This document shows, piece by piece, positions 8,998-19,316 of a stretch of 64,000 nt of DNA. The notes beneath the pieces were generated by a model. That model was not told the DNA's origin and made no database searches. It saw only the letters and a program-made list of their open reading frames with translations. Numbering within the stretch: the first letter of the stretch is position 1; every line of letters starts with the position of its first letter. Both the position numbers and the translations under genes were made by a program. This DNA is from Corynebacterium falsenii (GTDB taxonomy: Bacteria > Actinomycetota > Actinomycetes > Mycobacteriales > Mycobacteriaceae): positions 372,001-436,000 of the forward strand of contig JVKJ01000001.1 in assembly GCA_001054945.1 (NCBI GenBank). Reading direction: 5' to 3'.

Positions 8998-9597
8998 ATG
9001 CCACGCACCGCAACAGTTACCCGAACCACCAAGGAATCGGATATCTCGGTCACCATCAACGTGGATGGCTCCGGGAATGCTGACATCACGACGGGCCTGC
9101 CCTTTTTTGATCACATGCTGACCGCCATGGCAACCCACGGTTCCTTCGACCTGAACATCACAGCGAAGGGGGATATCGAGGTGGATGCCCATCACACAGT
9201 GGAAGACACGGGCATCGTGTTGGGACAGGCGATCGATCAGGCACTGGGGGACAAGTCGGGAATCCGCCGCTTCGGCGATGCCTTCATTCCGATGGACGAG
9301 GCCTTGGCTCATGCGGTGGTCGATGTGTCCGGGAGGCCATACTTCGTGAGCACGGGCGAGCCGGAAACCATGGTGAACGCGGTGATTGGATCGCACTATC
9401 CCACTGTGATTAACCAGCACTTCTTCGAAACGCTCGCGCTCAATGCCCGACTGGCCCTCCACGTGCGATGCCTGTACGGCCGCGATCCCCATCACCTGAC
9501 CGAAAGCCAGTTCAAGGCGGTGGCCCGCGCACTGCGGGCAGCAGTCGAGAACGACCCGCGGGTGTCCGGGATCCCATCGACAAAGGGCGCGTTGTAG
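8998..9597 (+). CDS. hisB: Imidazoleglycerol-phosphate dehydratase
   Basis: 199 residues, the usual size for the monofunctional enzyme (no phosphatase domain). Seen: [17 protein letters not shown], the metal-binding [16 protein letters not shown], the second metal cluster region [19 protein letters not shown], and [17 protein letters not shown]. It dehydrates imidazole glycerol phosphate to imidazole acetol phosphate using Mn2+. The ATG follows GAAAGGG. The preceding 117-bp gap with a palindrome could allow separate regulation. Confidence 0.97.
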   Translation: MPRTATVTRTTKESDISVTINVDGSGNADITTGLPFFDHMLTAMATHGSFDLNITAKGDIEVDAHHTVEDTGIVLGQAIDQALGDKSGIRRFGDAFIPMDEALAHAVVDVSGRPYFVSTGEPETMVNAVIGSHYPTVINQHFFETLALNARLALHVRCLYGRDPHHLTESQFKAVARALRAAVENDPRVSGIPSTKGAL

Positions 9598-9699
9598 ATC
9601 CAACCGGTGCACACAGACAGTCCGTTGCCACGCCCTCGCATCCTGTCGCGAAGGCACCCACGCAGTTGGATGAAGCACAATTAGAGCAAGGAAAGGAAG

Positions 9700-11052
9700 A
9701 TGAGCGTGTTAGGCCGTCAACCCCTGAGCCGCGAGGAATTTGAAAACCTCGATTCCGTGTTTAAGGCCCCCGGGTTGGTTCCCACGCTCATTTCTGTCTT
9801 TTGCGCCTTCGGGGGCTGGGCCTTGCTGCTGTCGGTGATTCCGCTGGCGGTCATCGATGCCGGGCAGTCAGACACTCTCGCGGGCCTGAGCACCGCGGTG
9901 TTCATGGGGGCCACGGTACTCACCCAGGCCTTCACCCCGCGGGTGCTGCGAATGGTGGGATACCTTCCCGTGATGCTGGGGGCCGCGCTCCTGCTGGGCC
10001 TGCCCGCCGTGCTTCACGTTTTCACCATGACGCCACTGGTGATAATCTTGGTGGCGATTGTCCGTGGGATAGGCTTCGGTTCGCTGACAGTGGCTGAGTC
10101 CGCATTGATTGCAGACCTCGTCCCAGTGCGCCTCCTAGGCCGAGCCAGCGGCGTGCTGGGGTTGTCAGTGGGGATTGGTGAGCTACTGGGCTTCCCACTG
10201 GGGATGTACCTTTTTGACAACTTCGGTCCCAAGGTCGTGTTTAGCGCGGCGGGCGTATACGCGATCGTGGGTGCGATCGCCGCGCTGGGGCTCCCGGCAC
10301 TGAAGCGCGAAGGAACTCCGGGCCAATCCGAGAGCTCGGAGAATACCGATCACGTGGAAAAGGAGCGCCCTCAAACGGTCAAGACGTGGAAGCTGGCGAC
10401 CGTGCCGGCGATCCTCGTGTGTACCGCCTCCATGGGATTTGCCGCATTCAGCACCTTCCTCGCGCCAGCCGCGGCGAAGTTGGATGCCCAGGCTGCAGCC
10501 ATGATCTCCGGCTTCACTCTCTCCGTGGTCGGCGGGTTCCAAATCATTTCACGACTAGTCACCGGTTGGTGGGCAGATCGTGTAGGCGAGCCCGGTCGCC
10601 TGGCTTCTATCGGCCAGATACTTTCCCTAGTGGGGCTCATTGGTGCCGGTGCCACGATCGCCCTTCAACCGACAGGGTGGGCTTTGGCTATCGGGAGCCT
10701 TATCGCTGCGGCTTTCTTTGGTCTGGGATTCGGCATCGCACAATCCGAAGCGCTCCTGATGATGTTCAACCGTCTGCCACGCAGTCGATCAGCCGAAGCC
10801 TCCGCCCTGTGGAACATGGCCTTCGATTCCGGAACCGGCATTGGCGCCATGCTTCTGGGGCTGTTAGCCGGATATGTCATGTATCAAGGGACGTTCTTTA
10901 TCGCCGCCGCTGTCGTGCTGGCGGGGCTGACAGTAGTGGTGGCGGATCGCGTCCTGGGACGAAACCGCATCTCCGAATACGACAATGTTCGATTGCGCCT
11001 GCGCCGCGTCCGAGCGAGGGTGCGTGTCAATCGCCATATGAAAAGGCAGTAA
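9700..11052 (+). CDS. Major facilitator superfamily permease within the his operon
   Basis: 450 residues with about twelve hydrophobic segments in two six-helix halves, split by a charged loop (residues ~200-225, [20 protein letters not shown]). The second half has the MFS loop signature [13 protein letters not shown]. The C-terminus is Arg-rich ([20 protein letters not shown]). A permease at this position is also known in the C. glutamicum his operon (cg2301). Substrate unknown; its place suggests export or uptake linked to histidine or a related amine. Start ATG after AAGGAAG. Confidence 0.85.
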   Translation: MSVLGRQPLSREEFENLDSVFKAPGLVPTLISVFCAFGGWALLLSVIPLAVIDAGQSDTLAGLSTAVFMGATVLTQAFTPRVLRMVGYLPVMLGAALLLGLPAVLHVFTMTPLVIILVAIVRGIGFGSLTVAESALIADLVPVRLLGRASGVLGLSVGIGELLGFPLGMYLFDNFGPKVVFSAAGVYAIVGAIAALGLPALKREGTPGQSESSENTDHVEKERPQTVKTWKLATVPAILVCTASMGFAAFSTFLAPAAAKLDAQAAAMISGFTLSVVGGFQIISRLVTGWWADRVGEPGRLASIGQILSLVGLIGAGATIALQPTGWALAIGSLIAAAFFGLGFGIAQSEALLMMFNRLPRSRSAEASALWNMAFDSGTGIGAMLLGLLAGYVMYQGTFFIAAAVVLAGLTVVVADRVLGRNRISEYDNVRLRLRRVRARVRVNRHMKRQ

Positions 11053-11062
11053 AGTCATAAAT

Positions 11063-11740
11063 ATGTCATCTACATCACACTCCAGGCCGACGGTCGCGAT
11101 CCTCGACTATGGCAGCGGAAACATCCGATCTGCTCAGCGAGCGATTGAACACGCCGGAGCAGAGGTTACCGTGACGGATGATCCAGAAACCGTGCTAGCG
11201 GCGGACGGACTCCTGGTTCCCGGCGTCGGGGCTTTCGAGTCCTGCATGCAGGGACTTCGAGCTATTCACGGGCCCCGGATGATCGGTCAACGTTTGGCCG
11301 GTGGCCGCCCAGTCCTCGGAATCTGTGTGGGAATGCAGGTGCTGTTTGATGGTGGCGTCGAACATAGAGACGGCGAGCCCGGCGACCAGCTCACTGAAGG
11401 CATGGGCGAGTGGCCTGGGACCGTGCAGAAACTCGATGCCCCCGTCCTTCCCCACATGGGATGGAACACGGTGACCCTGGACCCGGCCAGCGACGGCAGT
11501 GCGATGTTCGACGGCGTGGATAATGAGCGCTTCTATTTCGTGCATTCCTACGGCGTGCGTGAGTGGGAATTAGTCACTGACGGTCGCACCGAGGCACCTA
11601 AAGTCCACCGGACCACTCATGCGGGCTGTTCTTTCGTCTCTGCCGTCGAAAACGGGCCATTGTGGGCGACTCAATTCCACCCGGAGAAGTCCGGCAGGGC
11701 TGGACTGAAACTACTGGAAAACTGGGTAGCGACGCTCTAG
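11063..11740 (+). CDS. hisH: Imidazole glycerol phosphate synthase, glutamine amidotransferase subunit
   Basis: 225 residues, a class I glutaminase. Seen: [28 protein letters not shown], the nucleophile Cys88 in [30 protein letters not shown], and the catalytic His/Glu in [10 protein letters not shown]. It supplies ammonia to HisF through the HisF barrel to form IGP and AICAR. It lies 10 bp after the MFS gene and 84 bp before hisA. Confidence 0.97.
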   Translation: MSSTSHSRPTVAILDYGSGNIRSAQRAIEHAGAEVTVTDDPETVLAADGLLVPGVGAFESCMQGLRAIHGPRMIGQRLAGGRPVLGICVGMQVLFDGGVEHRDGEPGDQLTEGMGEWPGTVQKLDAPVLPHMGWNTVTLDPASDGSAMFDGVDNERFYFVHSYGVREWELVTDGRTEAPKVHRTTHAGCSFVSAVENGPLWATQFHPEKSGRAGLKLLENWVATL

Positions 11741-11824
11741 GTCCATCCCTCTAGACCTGGTCCGGCCCCTGACGAATCTGGTCCACGAGAATCACAACCG
11801 CCAACAGTAAAGGAATTCACTACC

Positions 11825-12577
11825 GTGACTGCTCAGAACACTAATGCTTTGACTCTGCTTCCCGCCGTTGACGTTTCCGCTGGCCAAGCGGTGCGGCTGG
11901 TGCAGGGTGCCGAAGGTACGGAGACCAGCTATGGCTCTCCTTTGGACGCAGCGATGGCATGGCAAAACGCGGGGGCGGAGTGGATTCACCTCGTTGACCT
12001 CGATGCCGCATTTGGTAAAGGCAGCAATTTTGAGCTGCTGCGTGACGTGACCCAGCGGCTGGACGTGAAGGTGGAGCTATCTGGCGGTATTCGGGACGAT
12101 GAGTCCCTGAAGCGAGCGCTGTCCACGGGCTGCGAACGCGTCAACATCGGCACTGCAGCGTTGGAGGACCCAGATTGGTGCGAAAAGGTCATCGCTGACT
12201 ATGGCGAGCGAGTGGCCATCGGATTGGATACCCGCGAGGTAGACGGCGAGTGGAGGCTGCGCGGACGGGGATGGACCTCCGACGGGGGTGACTTGTGGGA
12301 AGTTCTCGAACGACTGGACTCCCAGGGAGTATCCCGGCTCGTGGTGACCGATGTGAGTCGCGATGGGATGCTCAACGGACCCAACGTGGACCTGTTGCGC
12401 GATATCGCTGCGGCGACGGACGCTCCGATCGTGGCCTCCGGAGGGGTTTCCAGCTTGGACGATATTGCGCAGCTGGCCCAGATTGTGGAGGAGGGGGTGG
12501 ACTCCGCCATCGTGGGGAAGGCGCTGTATGCGGGGAAGTTCACGCTGGAGGAAGCGCTGGAGGTGGCGAGGCGATGA
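11825..12577 (+). CDS. hisA: Phosphoribosyl isomerase A (HisA, probably also serving as TrpF)
   Basis: 250 residues, GTG start. A (beta/alpha)8 barrel that isomerises ProFAR to PRFAR. Seen: [18 protein letters not shown] with the catalytic Asp, [50 protein letters not shown], and [12 protein letters not shown]. The RGRGW loop matches that of mycobacterial PriA, where Arg and Trp of this loop are needed for the second activity, phosphoribosylanthranilate isomerase. No trpF is seen and trpC is not fused to one, which supports dual function; this is inference. Its stop overlaps impA (ATGA). Confidence 0.93.
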   Translation: MTAQNTNALTLLPAVDVSAGQAVRLVQGAEGTETSYGSPLDAAMAWQNAGAEWIHLVDLDAAFGKGSNFELLRDVTQRLDVKVELSGGIRDDESLKRALSTGCERVNIGTAALEDPDWCEKVIADYGERVAIGLDTREVDGEWRLRGRGWTSDGGDLWEVLERLDSQGVSRLVVTDVSRDGMLNGPNVDLLRDIAAATDAPIVASGGVSSLDDIAQLAQIVEEGVDSAIVGKALYAGKFTLEEALEVARR

Positions 12578-13521
12578 AAGAACCCCTGGACACTCGAGCT
12601 CTGCTAGCCATTGCGGAAGCCGCGGTCGATGAGGCCGAAACGACGTTTAGTGCAGCCGTGGGCGCCGAGCCCGAGTTGATCAAGTCTCCTGGAGATTTCG
12701 CCACCGAAGCGGATCTCACGGTGGAAAAACAACTGCGGACCTTGCTCACGCAGTACACCGGACTGGCCGTACACGGCGAAGAATTTGGGACCGTGATGCC
12801 AGGGGAGTACCCGGCGGAAACCAACCCGAACGATGCCATGGCCGACGGGCTGGATGGTCCCCGTCGACGGGGAGGCGACGCAGGCGACTACAGCGACATG
12901 CCAGAGAGCTACTGGGTTGTGGACCCCATCGATGGCACCGCGAATTACGCAGTCGGTAATCCGTTCTGCTGCATCCTCGTCTCCCTGGTCCACAAAGGGG
13001 AAACGGTGATCTCCGTCACGGAAATGCCGCTGCTTGGCCAGCGCATCACGGCGCGCAAGGGCGCCGGGGTGTTTGTCGATGGCCACGTGGCCCGCCCCAT
13101 GCCCGTCTCCGACCCAGGCGTGAACCAGATCAGCTTCGGCTCCATCCTTTCGCAGCGCCGGGGTAATCTGCCCATTTCCTATCGCCAGGACATGCTCAAC
13201 GAGATCGGGAAGAGCTACCCCCGGATGCGCGTGACTGGCTCCGTGGGCGTGGACCTCGCCTTCACCGCCGCGGGCGTGTTCGCCGGAACAGTGACCTTCA
13301 GCCCGAACCTGTGGGATAACGCTGCGGGCATCCTGGCGGTGCAGGAAAACGGCGGCGTGGCCACGGACTTCGCAGGAAACCCGTGGCGACCGGGAGTCTC
13401 CGGTCTGGTCGCAGCCGAACCCGAGGTCCACGAGACATTGCTGAAGCACATTCAATCGGTCCCCATCGGCACTGCCGCGCGGACTGCACAGGACATCCTC
13501 GACCGAGGAGGAATCAAATGA
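12574..13521 (+). CDS. impA: Inositol monophosphatase family protein ImpA
   Basis: 315 residues from the ATG overlapping the hisA stop. Seen: metal-binding GEEFG (Glu69, Glu70), [18 protein letters not shown] (Asp117, Asp120), [13 protein letters not shown] and the late [15 protein letters not shown]. These are the metal/phosphate sites of the FIG/IMPase superfamily. Longer than typical (about 260), owing to an insert at residues 75-110. The his-operon location is conserved in mycobacteria (impA) and C. glutamicum. Substrate could be inositol phosphate or histidinol phosphate; the Asp/Glu motifs do not distinguish these. Confidence 0.88.
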   Translation: MKEPLDTRALLAIAEAAVDEAETTFSAAVGAEPELIKSPGDFATEADLTVEKQLRTLLTQYTGLAVHGEEFGTVMPGEYPAETNPNDAMADGLDGPRRRGGDAGDYSDMPESYWVVDPIDGTANYAVGNPFCCILVSLVHKGETVISVTEMPLLGQRITARKGAGVFVDGHVARPMPVSDPGVNQISFGSILSQRRGNLPISYRQDMLNEIGKSYPRMRVTGSVGVDLAFTAAGVFAGTVTFSPNLWDNAAGILAVQENGGVATDFAGNPWRPGVSGLVAAEPEVHETLLKHIQSVPIGTAARTAQDILDRGGIK

Positions 13522-14294
13522 GCGTCACCGTCCGAGTAATCCCCTGCCTCGACGTGGACAACGGCCGCGTTGTGAAAGGGGTAAACTTCGCGGGCCTGAG
13601 AGACGCGGGTGACCCCGTCGAGCTGGCTGCACGCTATGACAGGGAGGGCGCTGACGAGCTCACGTTCCTCGACGTATCTGCCTCCCGGCAAGGGCGCGGG
13701 ACGATGATCGACGTGGTTCGGCGGACTGCCGATCAGGTCTTCATCCCCCTTACAGTCGGTGGCGGGGTGCGCACCGCCGAGGACATCGACGCGCTGCTTC
13801 GCGCCGGGGCCGATAAGGTCGCGGTGAATTCAGCGGCGGTGGCGAGTCCGAGCCTGTTAAAGGAATTCTCCGAACGCTTCGGTGCCCAGTGCATCGTCCT
13901 GTCCGTGGACGCGCGACGAGTACCCGAGGGTGGCACCCCGCAGCCTTCTGGATATGAAGTCACCACGCATGGAGGCTCCGTCTCGGCCGGCATCGATGCC
14001 GTGGAATGGGCCCAGAGAGGTGAAGAATTGGGTGTGGGAGAGATCCTGCTGAATTCCATGGACGGAGACGGCACCAAACAGGGATTTGACCTGCCCATGC
14101 TGTCTGCCGTGCGCGAAGCGGTCAGCGTTCCGGTCATCGCCTCGGGAGGTGCGGGCCGCGCGGAGGACTTCCCGCCCGCGGTCCATCACGGAGCGGACGC
14201 GGTGCTCGCCGCGAGTATTTTCCACTTCGGGGACGTGAGCATCGCTGAGGTGAAGGATGCCCTGGCCACCGCGGGTTGCGAGGTGCGCCGATGA
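13518..14294 (+). CDS. hisF: Imidazole glycerol phosphate synthase, cyclase subunit
   Basis: 258 residues from the ATG overlapping the impA stop (ATGA). Seen: [19 protein letters not shown] with the catalytic Asp, [37 protein letters not shown] with the second catalytic Asp, [19 protein letters not shown], and [13 protein letters not shown]. It cyclises PRFAR with HisH-derived ammonia. Length is normal. The stop overlaps hisI. Confidence 0.98.
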   Translation: MSVTVRVIPCLDVDNGRVVKGVNFAGLRDAGDPVELAARYDREGADELTFLDVSASRQGRGTMIDVVRRTADQVFIPLTVGGGVRTAEDIDALLRAGADKVAVNSAAVASPSLLKEFSERFGAQCIVLSVDARRVPEGGTPQPSGYEVTTHGGSVSAGIDAVEWAQRGEELGVGEILLNSMDGDGTKQGFDLPMLSAVREAVSVPVIASGGAGRAEDFPPAVHHGADAVLAASIFHFGDVSIAEVKDALATAGCEVRR

Positions 14295-14656
14295 GCTCGC
14301 GGGACGATCGCATCGCCGCCTCCGAACTGGCCGCGTCGATTGCGGCGCGCCTCAAGCGCACGGCCGATGGGTTGGTGCCGGTGATTGTTCAGGACGCCAC
14401 ATCGAACGACGTCCTGATGATGGCGTGGATGGACGATGCCGCGCTGGCCCACACGCTGTCCAGCAGACAAGCGACGTACTGGTCGCGCTCGCGGCAGAGC
14501 TATTGGGTCAAAGGCGAAACGAGCGGTCACACACAACGAGTCATCGAGGTGAGTCTGGACTGCGACGGAGACACGATCTTGATGCGTGTGGAACAGACCG
14601 GGCCCGCGTGCCACACCGGAACGCGCACCTGCTTCGATGGTGATCGCCTGCTCTGA
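14291..14656 (+). CDS. hisI: Phosphoribosyl-AMP cyclohydrolase
   Basis: 121 residues from the ATG overlapping the hisF stop. Seen: [17 protein letters not shown], the signature [28 protein letters not shown] with metal-binding aspartates, and zinc cysteines in [12 protein letters not shown]. Monofunctional; the HisE pyrophosphohydrolase domain is absent and hisE must lie elsewhere, as in mycobacteria. Last his gene of the run. Confidence 0.97.
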   Translation: MSSRDDRIAASELAASIAARLKRTADGLVPVIVQDATSNDVLMMAWMDDAALAHTLSSRQATYWSRSRQSYWVKGETSGHTQRVIEVSLDCDGDTILMRVEQTGPACHTGTRTCFDGDRLL

Positions 14657-14730
14657 ATCATGGCCACACTCAGCGGATGCTGCCCTGGGCCGGGGAGTCG
14701 GCCAACGTCCGCTGCGGATCGGCTGTGGTG

Positions 14731-14743
14731 CACAATGGGAACC
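14731..14743 (+). promoter_or_regulatory. -10-like element for a leaderless trpE transcript
   Basis: CACAAT at 14731-14736 stands 7 nt before the ATG at 14744, with no Shine-Dalgarno sequence in between. This spacing recurs at many starts in the window and favours 14744 over upstream in-frame starts. The -35 region is weak. Confidence 0.4.
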
Positions 14744-16276
14744 ATGCCTGAATCACAGATGACCAGCCGGGAGGAGTTTCTCCATCTCGCGGCGCACCAC
14801 CGGGTAGTGCCCGTAGTGCAGACGGTGCTCGCTGACGGGTTGACGGCGTTGAGCGCTTACCGAAAGATCGCGGATGGTCGGCCCGGAACATTCCTCTTCG
14901 AGTCAGCTGCCCACGGTGAGTCGTGGAGCCGCTACTCGTTCATCGGGTGTGGGGCTCGGTGCGCATTGACCGCGAAAGACTCACGGGCGCGCTGGATTGG
15001 AACTCCGCCGGAGGGCATGCCCGAGGGGGTTGACCCGCTGACCGCGGTGCGCGAGACGCTTCGTCTCCTGCACACGTCCCCCGTGGCCGGGCTGCCACCA
15101 CTGACCAGCGGCCTGGTCGGGTACATGGGTTATGACATGATCCGCTACATTGAGGACGTAGTGGACACCTGCGAGGACGATCTGAACGTCCCGGATATGG
15201 TGCAGATGCTGGTGGACACCATGGCGGTGGTGGATCACCACGAAGGAAAGATTTGGCTCATTGCCAATGCGGTCAATTGGGATAACACCGATGCGAACGT
15301 GGATGCTGCATATGACGACGCAGTCGAGCGGATCGCAGGTTTGCTCCGGGACCTCAATTCCGACAAACAGGTTGGCGTCCATACCTTTGAGACCCCGGCA
15401 CCCCAACCACGGCGACAGCGCAACGAGGCCGAGCATGCGCGGCGCATCGAACAATGTCGAGAGCACATCAAGGCTGGGGACGCGTTTCAAATCGTGCTCA
15501 GTCAACGGTTCGAAATGGACACCGACGTGCCCGGCGTGGACATTTATCGCATGCTGCGGGCCAGCAACCCGAGCCCGTACATGTATTTGATCAACATCCC
15601 GTCGGATGACTTCCAGGAGACGGCGTTCCAGATCATCGGCAGCTCGCCTGAATCCCTGGTGAGGGTGCAGGATCGTCTTGTCACCACACATCCGATCGCG
15701 GGGTCACGCCCGCGCGGGGCCACATATGAGGCCGACCAGCTGCTGGAAAAGGAACTGGTCACTGATGAGAAGGAAAATAGCGAGCATTTGATGCTCGTGG
15801 ACCTGGGACGCAATGACGTGGGGCGCGTCTGCGAGCCCGGCAGCGTGAAGGTGGAGGACTTCCGGCACGTGGAGCGGTATAGCGCAATCATGCATCTCGT
15901 GTCCGGGGTGAAGGGGACCCTGGCGGAAGGGAAGGGATCTGTGGATGCGTTTGCAGCGACCTTCCCGGCCGGAACGTTGTCGGGCGCGCCAAAGCCATCG
16001 GCTATCAACATCATCGACGAACTGGAACAAACGCGGCGCGGGGTATACGGCGGCACGGTCGGATATTTCGATTTTTCCGGCAATACGGACCAGGCGATCG
16101 CCATTCGGACCGGCTTGTATAAGGACGGGACGGTGTACGTTCAGGCGGGCGGCGGGATCGTAGCCGATTCCGACACGCACGCGGAGGACCAGGAAACCCA
16201 GAACAAAGCAGCTGCGGTGCTCAGGTCCGTGGCCGCCGCCGAGACGCTGCAACCAGCGGAGGGAGCACTGGAATGA
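14744..16276 (+). CDS. trpE: Anthranilate synthase component I
   Basis: 510 residues from ATG 14744 (ATG 14735 also possible). N-terminal Trp-feedback region includes FLFESAAHGESWSRYSFIG; the chorismate-binding domain shows GDAFQIVLSQRF, SPYMYLI, IIGSSPESLVRV, HPIAGSRPRGAT, LVDLGRNDVGRVC, FPAGTLSGAPKPSA, RGVYGGTVGY and VQAGGGIVADSDTHAEDQET. It makes anthranilate from chorismate with ammonia or a TrpG partner, which is not encoded here. The stop overlaps the next gene (ATGA). This is the mycobacterial arrangement, not the compact trpEGDCBA of C. glutamicum. Confidence 0.96.
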   Translation: MPESQMTSREEFLHLAAHHRVVPVVQTVLADGLTALSAYRKIADGRPGTFLFESAAHGESWSRYSFIGCGARCALTAKDSRARWIGTPPEGMPEGVDPLTAVRETLRLLHTSPVAGLPPLTSGLVGYMGYDMIRYIEDVVDTCEDDLNVPDMVQMLVDTMAVVDHHEGKIWLIANAVNWDNTDANVDAAYDDAVERIAGLLRDLNSDKQVGVHTFETPAPQPRRQRNEAEHARRIEQCREHIKAGDAFQIVLSQRFEMDTDVPGVDIYRMLRASNPSPYMYLINIPSDDFQETAFQIIGSSPESLVRVQDRLVTTHPIAGSRPRGATYEADQLLEKELVTDEKENSEHLMLVDLGRNDVGRVCEPGSVKVEDFRHVERYSAIMHLVSGVKGTLAEGKGSVDAFAATFPAGTLSGAPKPSAINIIDELEQTRRGVYGGTVGYFDFSGNTDQAIAIRTGLYKDGTVYVQAGGGIVADSDTHAEDQETQNKAAAVLRSVAAAETLQPAEGALE

Positions 16277-16983
16277 GCAAGGACGGCACACCAAACCCCG
16301 AAGATGCGGCCAGCACCGCGGTGACATCCGGACACAAGCCGAGCGGCAGGCGCAGAGGCCTGGCCAGCGGGCTGATCCTCCTGAGCGCTGCCGGGCTGTG
16401 GGGTACGGGGCGTATGACCTGGGTCACTGCGGATATTTTTGACGACAAGGCCGGCGATTCCACTCACAACGTTGTCGGAGCCGTGTTGGATCCGGCTGCC
16501 ACTCCGATTGCGCTGGCGCTCCTGGCAGCGTTGGTGCTGAGCCTCGCCATGAAGCCGATCGTTCGTCGAATATTGGGCGCGGTCATGGTGGTACTGGCGG
16601 GAATCACGAGCTTTCGCGCCGTCAATCTTCTCACCAACGACGTCGATCTGGCTCGCATCCAGAGCTTGTTGTCCAGCGGCGCAGCTACTCAAAAGCAGAA
16701 TCGGCCCGACCAGATTTCGGAGTGGGCGCAGGTCACCAGTGCACATGTACACGCTTTTCCTGTGGCGTTGGCGCTCCTCGCCGCTGCGCTGGGCGTGATC
16801 GGGGGCGTGGTCTTGGCGATGAACCCTGGCGGCGAAAGCAAGGGGAGTAGCCGGTATGAAACCCCGGAGGCTCGTCGGGCGACCGCAGAGCAGGATCTGG
16901 AAGAAAATCCTGAATCTGGCCGAGTGATGTGGGACGCGCTGGATGCCGGGGTGGACCCCACAGAGGACCCCGGAAAGTCCTAG
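16273..16983 (+). CDS. Trp biosynthesis-associated membrane protein (TIGR02234 family)
   Basis: 236 residues starting inside the trpE stop. Four hydrophobic segments (GLASGLILLSAAGLWGTG; PIALALLAALVLSLAM; RILGAVMVVLAGITSF; FPVALALLAAALGVIGGVVLAM) and a charged cytoplasmic tail. The motif W(G)TGRMTWVTA after helix 1 and the position between trpE and trpC match the actinobacterial TIGR02234 family (Rv1610 in M. tuberculosis). Its role in tryptophan synthesis is only inferred from linkage. Confidence 0.85.
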   Translation: MSKDGTPNPEDAASTAVTSGHKPSGRRRGLASGLILLSAAGLWGTGRMTWVTADIFDDKAGDSTHNVVGAVLDPAATPIALALLAALVLSLAMKPIVRRILGAVMVVLAGITSFRAVNLLTNDVDLARIQSLLSSGAATQKQNRPDQISEWAQVTSAHVHAFPVALALLAAALGVIGGVVLAMNPGGESKGSSRYETPEARRATAEQDLEENPESGRVMWDALDAGVDPTEDPGKS

Positions 16984-16998
16984 ACCCTCACCCGAGTT

Positions 16999-17026
16999 TT
17001 GTCCCAGCTGACGGGGACATTAATCT
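16999..17026 (+). promoter_or_regulatory. Putative promoter with internal inverted repeat upstream of trpC
   Basis: TTGTCC (16999-17004), a 16-bp spacer, then TAATCT (17021-17026). The spacer region carries the inverted repeat GTCCC-N8-GGGAC (17001-17018), which a repressor could use. Predicted start near 17033, just ahead of a short ORF with its own AGGA ribosome-binding site. Confidence 0.4.
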
Positions 17027-17042
17027 CGAGGGCAGGAATAAC

Positions 17043-17138
17043 GTGACCGATTGCACAGAGTTCTGGGTCATCGGGTTCTGGAGCATCGGTTCCCAGATGC
17101 TTACACCACCTTCCAACAATCGTTTCGAAATTCACTGA
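17043..17138 (+). CDS. Short ORF upstream of trpC, possible leader peptide
   Basis: GTG start preceded by CAGGAA at 6-nt spacing; 31 codons, stop 9 bp before the trpC ATG. It contains two Trp codons inside a 15-nt tandem repeat that reads FWVIG-FWSIG. It may be a regulatory leader or a translational coupler for trpC, or a chance ORF. There is no room for attenuator hairpins between its stop and trpC, which argues against classic attenuation. Confidence 0.3.
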   Translation: MTDCTEFWVIGFWSIGSQMLTPPSNNRFEIH

Positions 17139-17147
17139 GGCTTAGAA

Positions 17148-17957
17148 ATGTCGACCGTTCTTGATTCCATCATCGCGGGTGTCTTAGAGGACCAGGCTGC
17201 TAGGGAAGCGAAGATCCCCTATAAGGAGATCAAGGCGATGTCTTATGATGCCCCTCCAGCGCTGGATGCCGTGAAGGCCCTCTCGGGTCGAAACGTCGAT
17301 GTGATTGCGGAGGTCAAGCGCGCCAGCCCATCCAAGGGACACCTGGCCGATATCCCGGAGCCCGAGGTGCTCGCTCGGGCTTATGCCGACAACGGCGTGT
17401 CCGTCATCAGCTGCTTGACTGAGCAGCGCCGCTTCCACGGCTCGCTGGAGGACTTCGATGCTGTCCGCAATGCAGTGGACGTGCCGCTGCTGCGCAAAGA
17501 CTTCACGGTCAATCCCTACTTGATCCATGAGGCCCGGGTGCACGGCGCAGACGTCATCTTGCTGATCGTTGCCGCCCTGGACCAGGATCGGCTGGAAGCC
17601 CTCATGGATCGCACCGAATCACTGGGCATGACCGCGCTGGTGGAGGTGCACACAGAAGAAGAGGCCGAGCGCGCTATCCAGGCGGGAGCAAAGGTCATTG
17701 GCGTCAACGCCCGGAATCTCAAAACCCTGGAGGTGGATCCGCAGGTGTTCTCTCGGATCGCCCCCATGCTGCCAGACGACGTGATCAAGGTGGCGGAGTC
17801 CGGGGTGAAGGATCGCCATGACCTGTTGGCCTATGCGGCCGCGGGTGCGAATGCCGTGCTGGTCGGGGAGGGCTTGGTGACCTCAGGCAATCCGGGGCAC
17901 GCGTGCAAGACCTTGGTCGCCGCGGGCCACCACCCGGCCTGCCCGTCTATGAAATAA
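17148..17957 (+). CDS. trpC: Indole-3-glycerol phosphate synthase
   Basis: 269 residues, a monofunctional (beta/alpha)8 barrel without a TrpF domain. Seen: [16 protein letters not shown] with the catalytic Glu and Lys, [33 protein letters not shown] with the catalytic Lys, [54 protein letters not shown] and [10 protein letters not shown]. It closes the carboxyphenylamino-deoxyribulose phosphate ring. Start ATG follows a weak ribosome-binding site (GAGG). Confidence 0.97.
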   Translation: MSTVLDSIIAGVLEDQAAREAKIPYKEIKAMSYDAPPALDAVKALSGRNVDVIAEVKRASPSKGHLADIPEPEVLARAYADNGVSVISCLTEQRRFHGSLEDFDAVRNAVDVPLLRKDFTVNPYLIHEARVHGADVILLIVAALDQDRLEALMDRTESLGMTALVEVHTEEEAERAIQAGAKVIGVNARNLKTLEVDPQVFSRIAPMLPDDVIKVAESGVKDRHDLLAYAAAGANAVLVGEGLVTSGNPGHACKTLVAAGHHPACPSMK

Positions 17958-18026
17958 GACCATTAACGCGAAGTAGCCCGGGCGACGCGGATCTGGACTG
18001 CTCCGCGCGCCGTCTCACGGGGCGGG

Positions 18027-18039
18027 TAAGGTGTTTTCC
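18027..18039 (+). promoter_or_regulatory. -10-like element for a leaderless trpB transcript
   Basis: TAAGGT at 18027-18032, 7 nt before GTG 18040. It favours that start over the in-frame GTG at 18031 and suggests trpBA (and perhaps lgt) have their own promoter apart from trpC. Confidence 0.45.
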
Positions 18040-19314
18040 GTGACTAACGAGTTTGACCAGCACCAAAAACTGCCCACGGCTGGCGAAGTGATCGGCAGCC
18101 CAGCCCACCACGAACCGACCGAACAAGGCCATTGGGGGGAATTCGGCGGGCGCTTCATCCCGGAGGCGCTGATGGCGGTGATCGATGAGATCACCGATGC
18201 GTGGTCGAAGGCCAAGGCGGACCCGGCCTATCTGAACGAACTCGACGAGCTGCACCGCACTTACACCGGTCGCCCCTCGCCGCTGTACTTCGCGCAGCGC
18301 TTCTCCGCCAAGGTCGGCGCGGATGTGTGGTTCAAGCGCGAAGACCTGAATCACACGGGTTCACACAAAATCAATAACGTCCTCGGTCAGGTGCTCTTGG
18401 CCAAGCGAATGGGGAAGTCCCACGTGATTGCCGAGACCGGCGCGGGCCAGCACGGTGTCGCCACAGCAACGGCCTGCGCGCTGATGGGGCTGAGCTGCCG
18501 CATCTACATGGGCGAGGTGGACGCCGAGCGACAGGCCCTCAATATCGCCCGGATGAGGCTGCTGGGAGCACAGGTCGAAGTCGTCACGATCGGTTCCCGC
18601 ACCCTTAAGGACGCCATCAATGAGGCCATGCGTTACTGGGTCGCAAACGCGGACGACACCTACTACTGCTTCGGTACTGCCGCCGGCCCGCACCCCTTCC
18701 CCCAAATGGTGCGCGATCTCCAGCGCGTCGTCGGGATGGAGGCCCGCCACCAGATCCAGATGGAGACCGGTCAGCTGCCAGATGCTGTGGTCGCCTGCGT
18801 GGGCGGTGGGTCCAATGCCATCGGCATCTTTCACCCCTTTCTAGAGGATTCCAGTGTCCGCCTGGTTGGAGCGGAGGCCGGGGGCGATGGGATCGATTCT
18901 GGACGCCACGCCGCGCCGATTTCTGTGGGGTCCCGCGGTGTGTTTCAGGGTGCGTTTTCGGATCTGATGCAGAACGAGGACGGACAGATTATCGAGTCCC
19001 ATTCCATTTCGGCGGGGTTGGACTATCCCGGGGTGGGGCCAGAACACTCGGCACTGCACGAAGCAGGCCGAGCGGAATACCGACCGATCTCGGACACGGA
19101 GGCGATGGACGCTTTCAAGTTGTTGTCCGAAACCGAGGGAATCATCCCCGCGATCGAATCCGCCCACGCTGTGGCTGCAGCCGTGCAATTGGGCGCAGAA
19201 GCAAGCGAGGACAGTGGCCGGCCGGTCATCATCGTGAATCTGTCCGGACGCGGAGACAAGGACGTGGATACTGCGGCGAAGTGGTTCGGGCTTCCCAGCA
19301 AGGAGGATAAGTAG
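18040..19314 (+). CDS. trpB: Tryptophan synthase beta chain
   Basis: 424 residues from GTG 18040. PLP enzyme that joins indole and serine. Seen: [40 protein letters not shown] with the PLP lysine (Lys110), [17 protein letters not shown] with the catalytic Glu, [13 protein letters not shown] phosphate-binding loop, [12 protein letters not shown], and [13 protein letters not shown]. This is the canonical TrpB1 type. Followed 2 bp later by trpA. Confidence 0.97.
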   Translation: MTNEFDQHQKLPTAGEVIGSPAHHEPTEQGHWGEFGGRFIPEALMAVIDEITDAWSKAKADPAYLNELDELHRTYTGRPSPLYFAQRFSAKVGADVWFKREDLNHTGSHKINNVLGQVLLAKRMGKSHVIAETGAGQHGVATATACALMGLSCRIYMGEVDAERQALNIARMRLLGAQVEVVTIGSRTLKDAINEAMRYWVANADDTYYCFGTAAGPHPFPQMVRDLQRVVGMEARHQIQMETGQLPDAVVACVGGGSNAIGIFHPFLEDSSVRLVGAEAGGDGIDSGRHAAPISVGSRGVFQGAFSDLMQNEDGQIIESHSISAGLDYPGVGPEHSALHEAGRAEYRPISDTEAMDAFKLLSETEGIIPAIESAHAVAAAVQLGAEASEDSGRPVIIVNLSGRGDKDVDTAAKWFGLPSKEDK

Positions 19315-19316
19315 AT

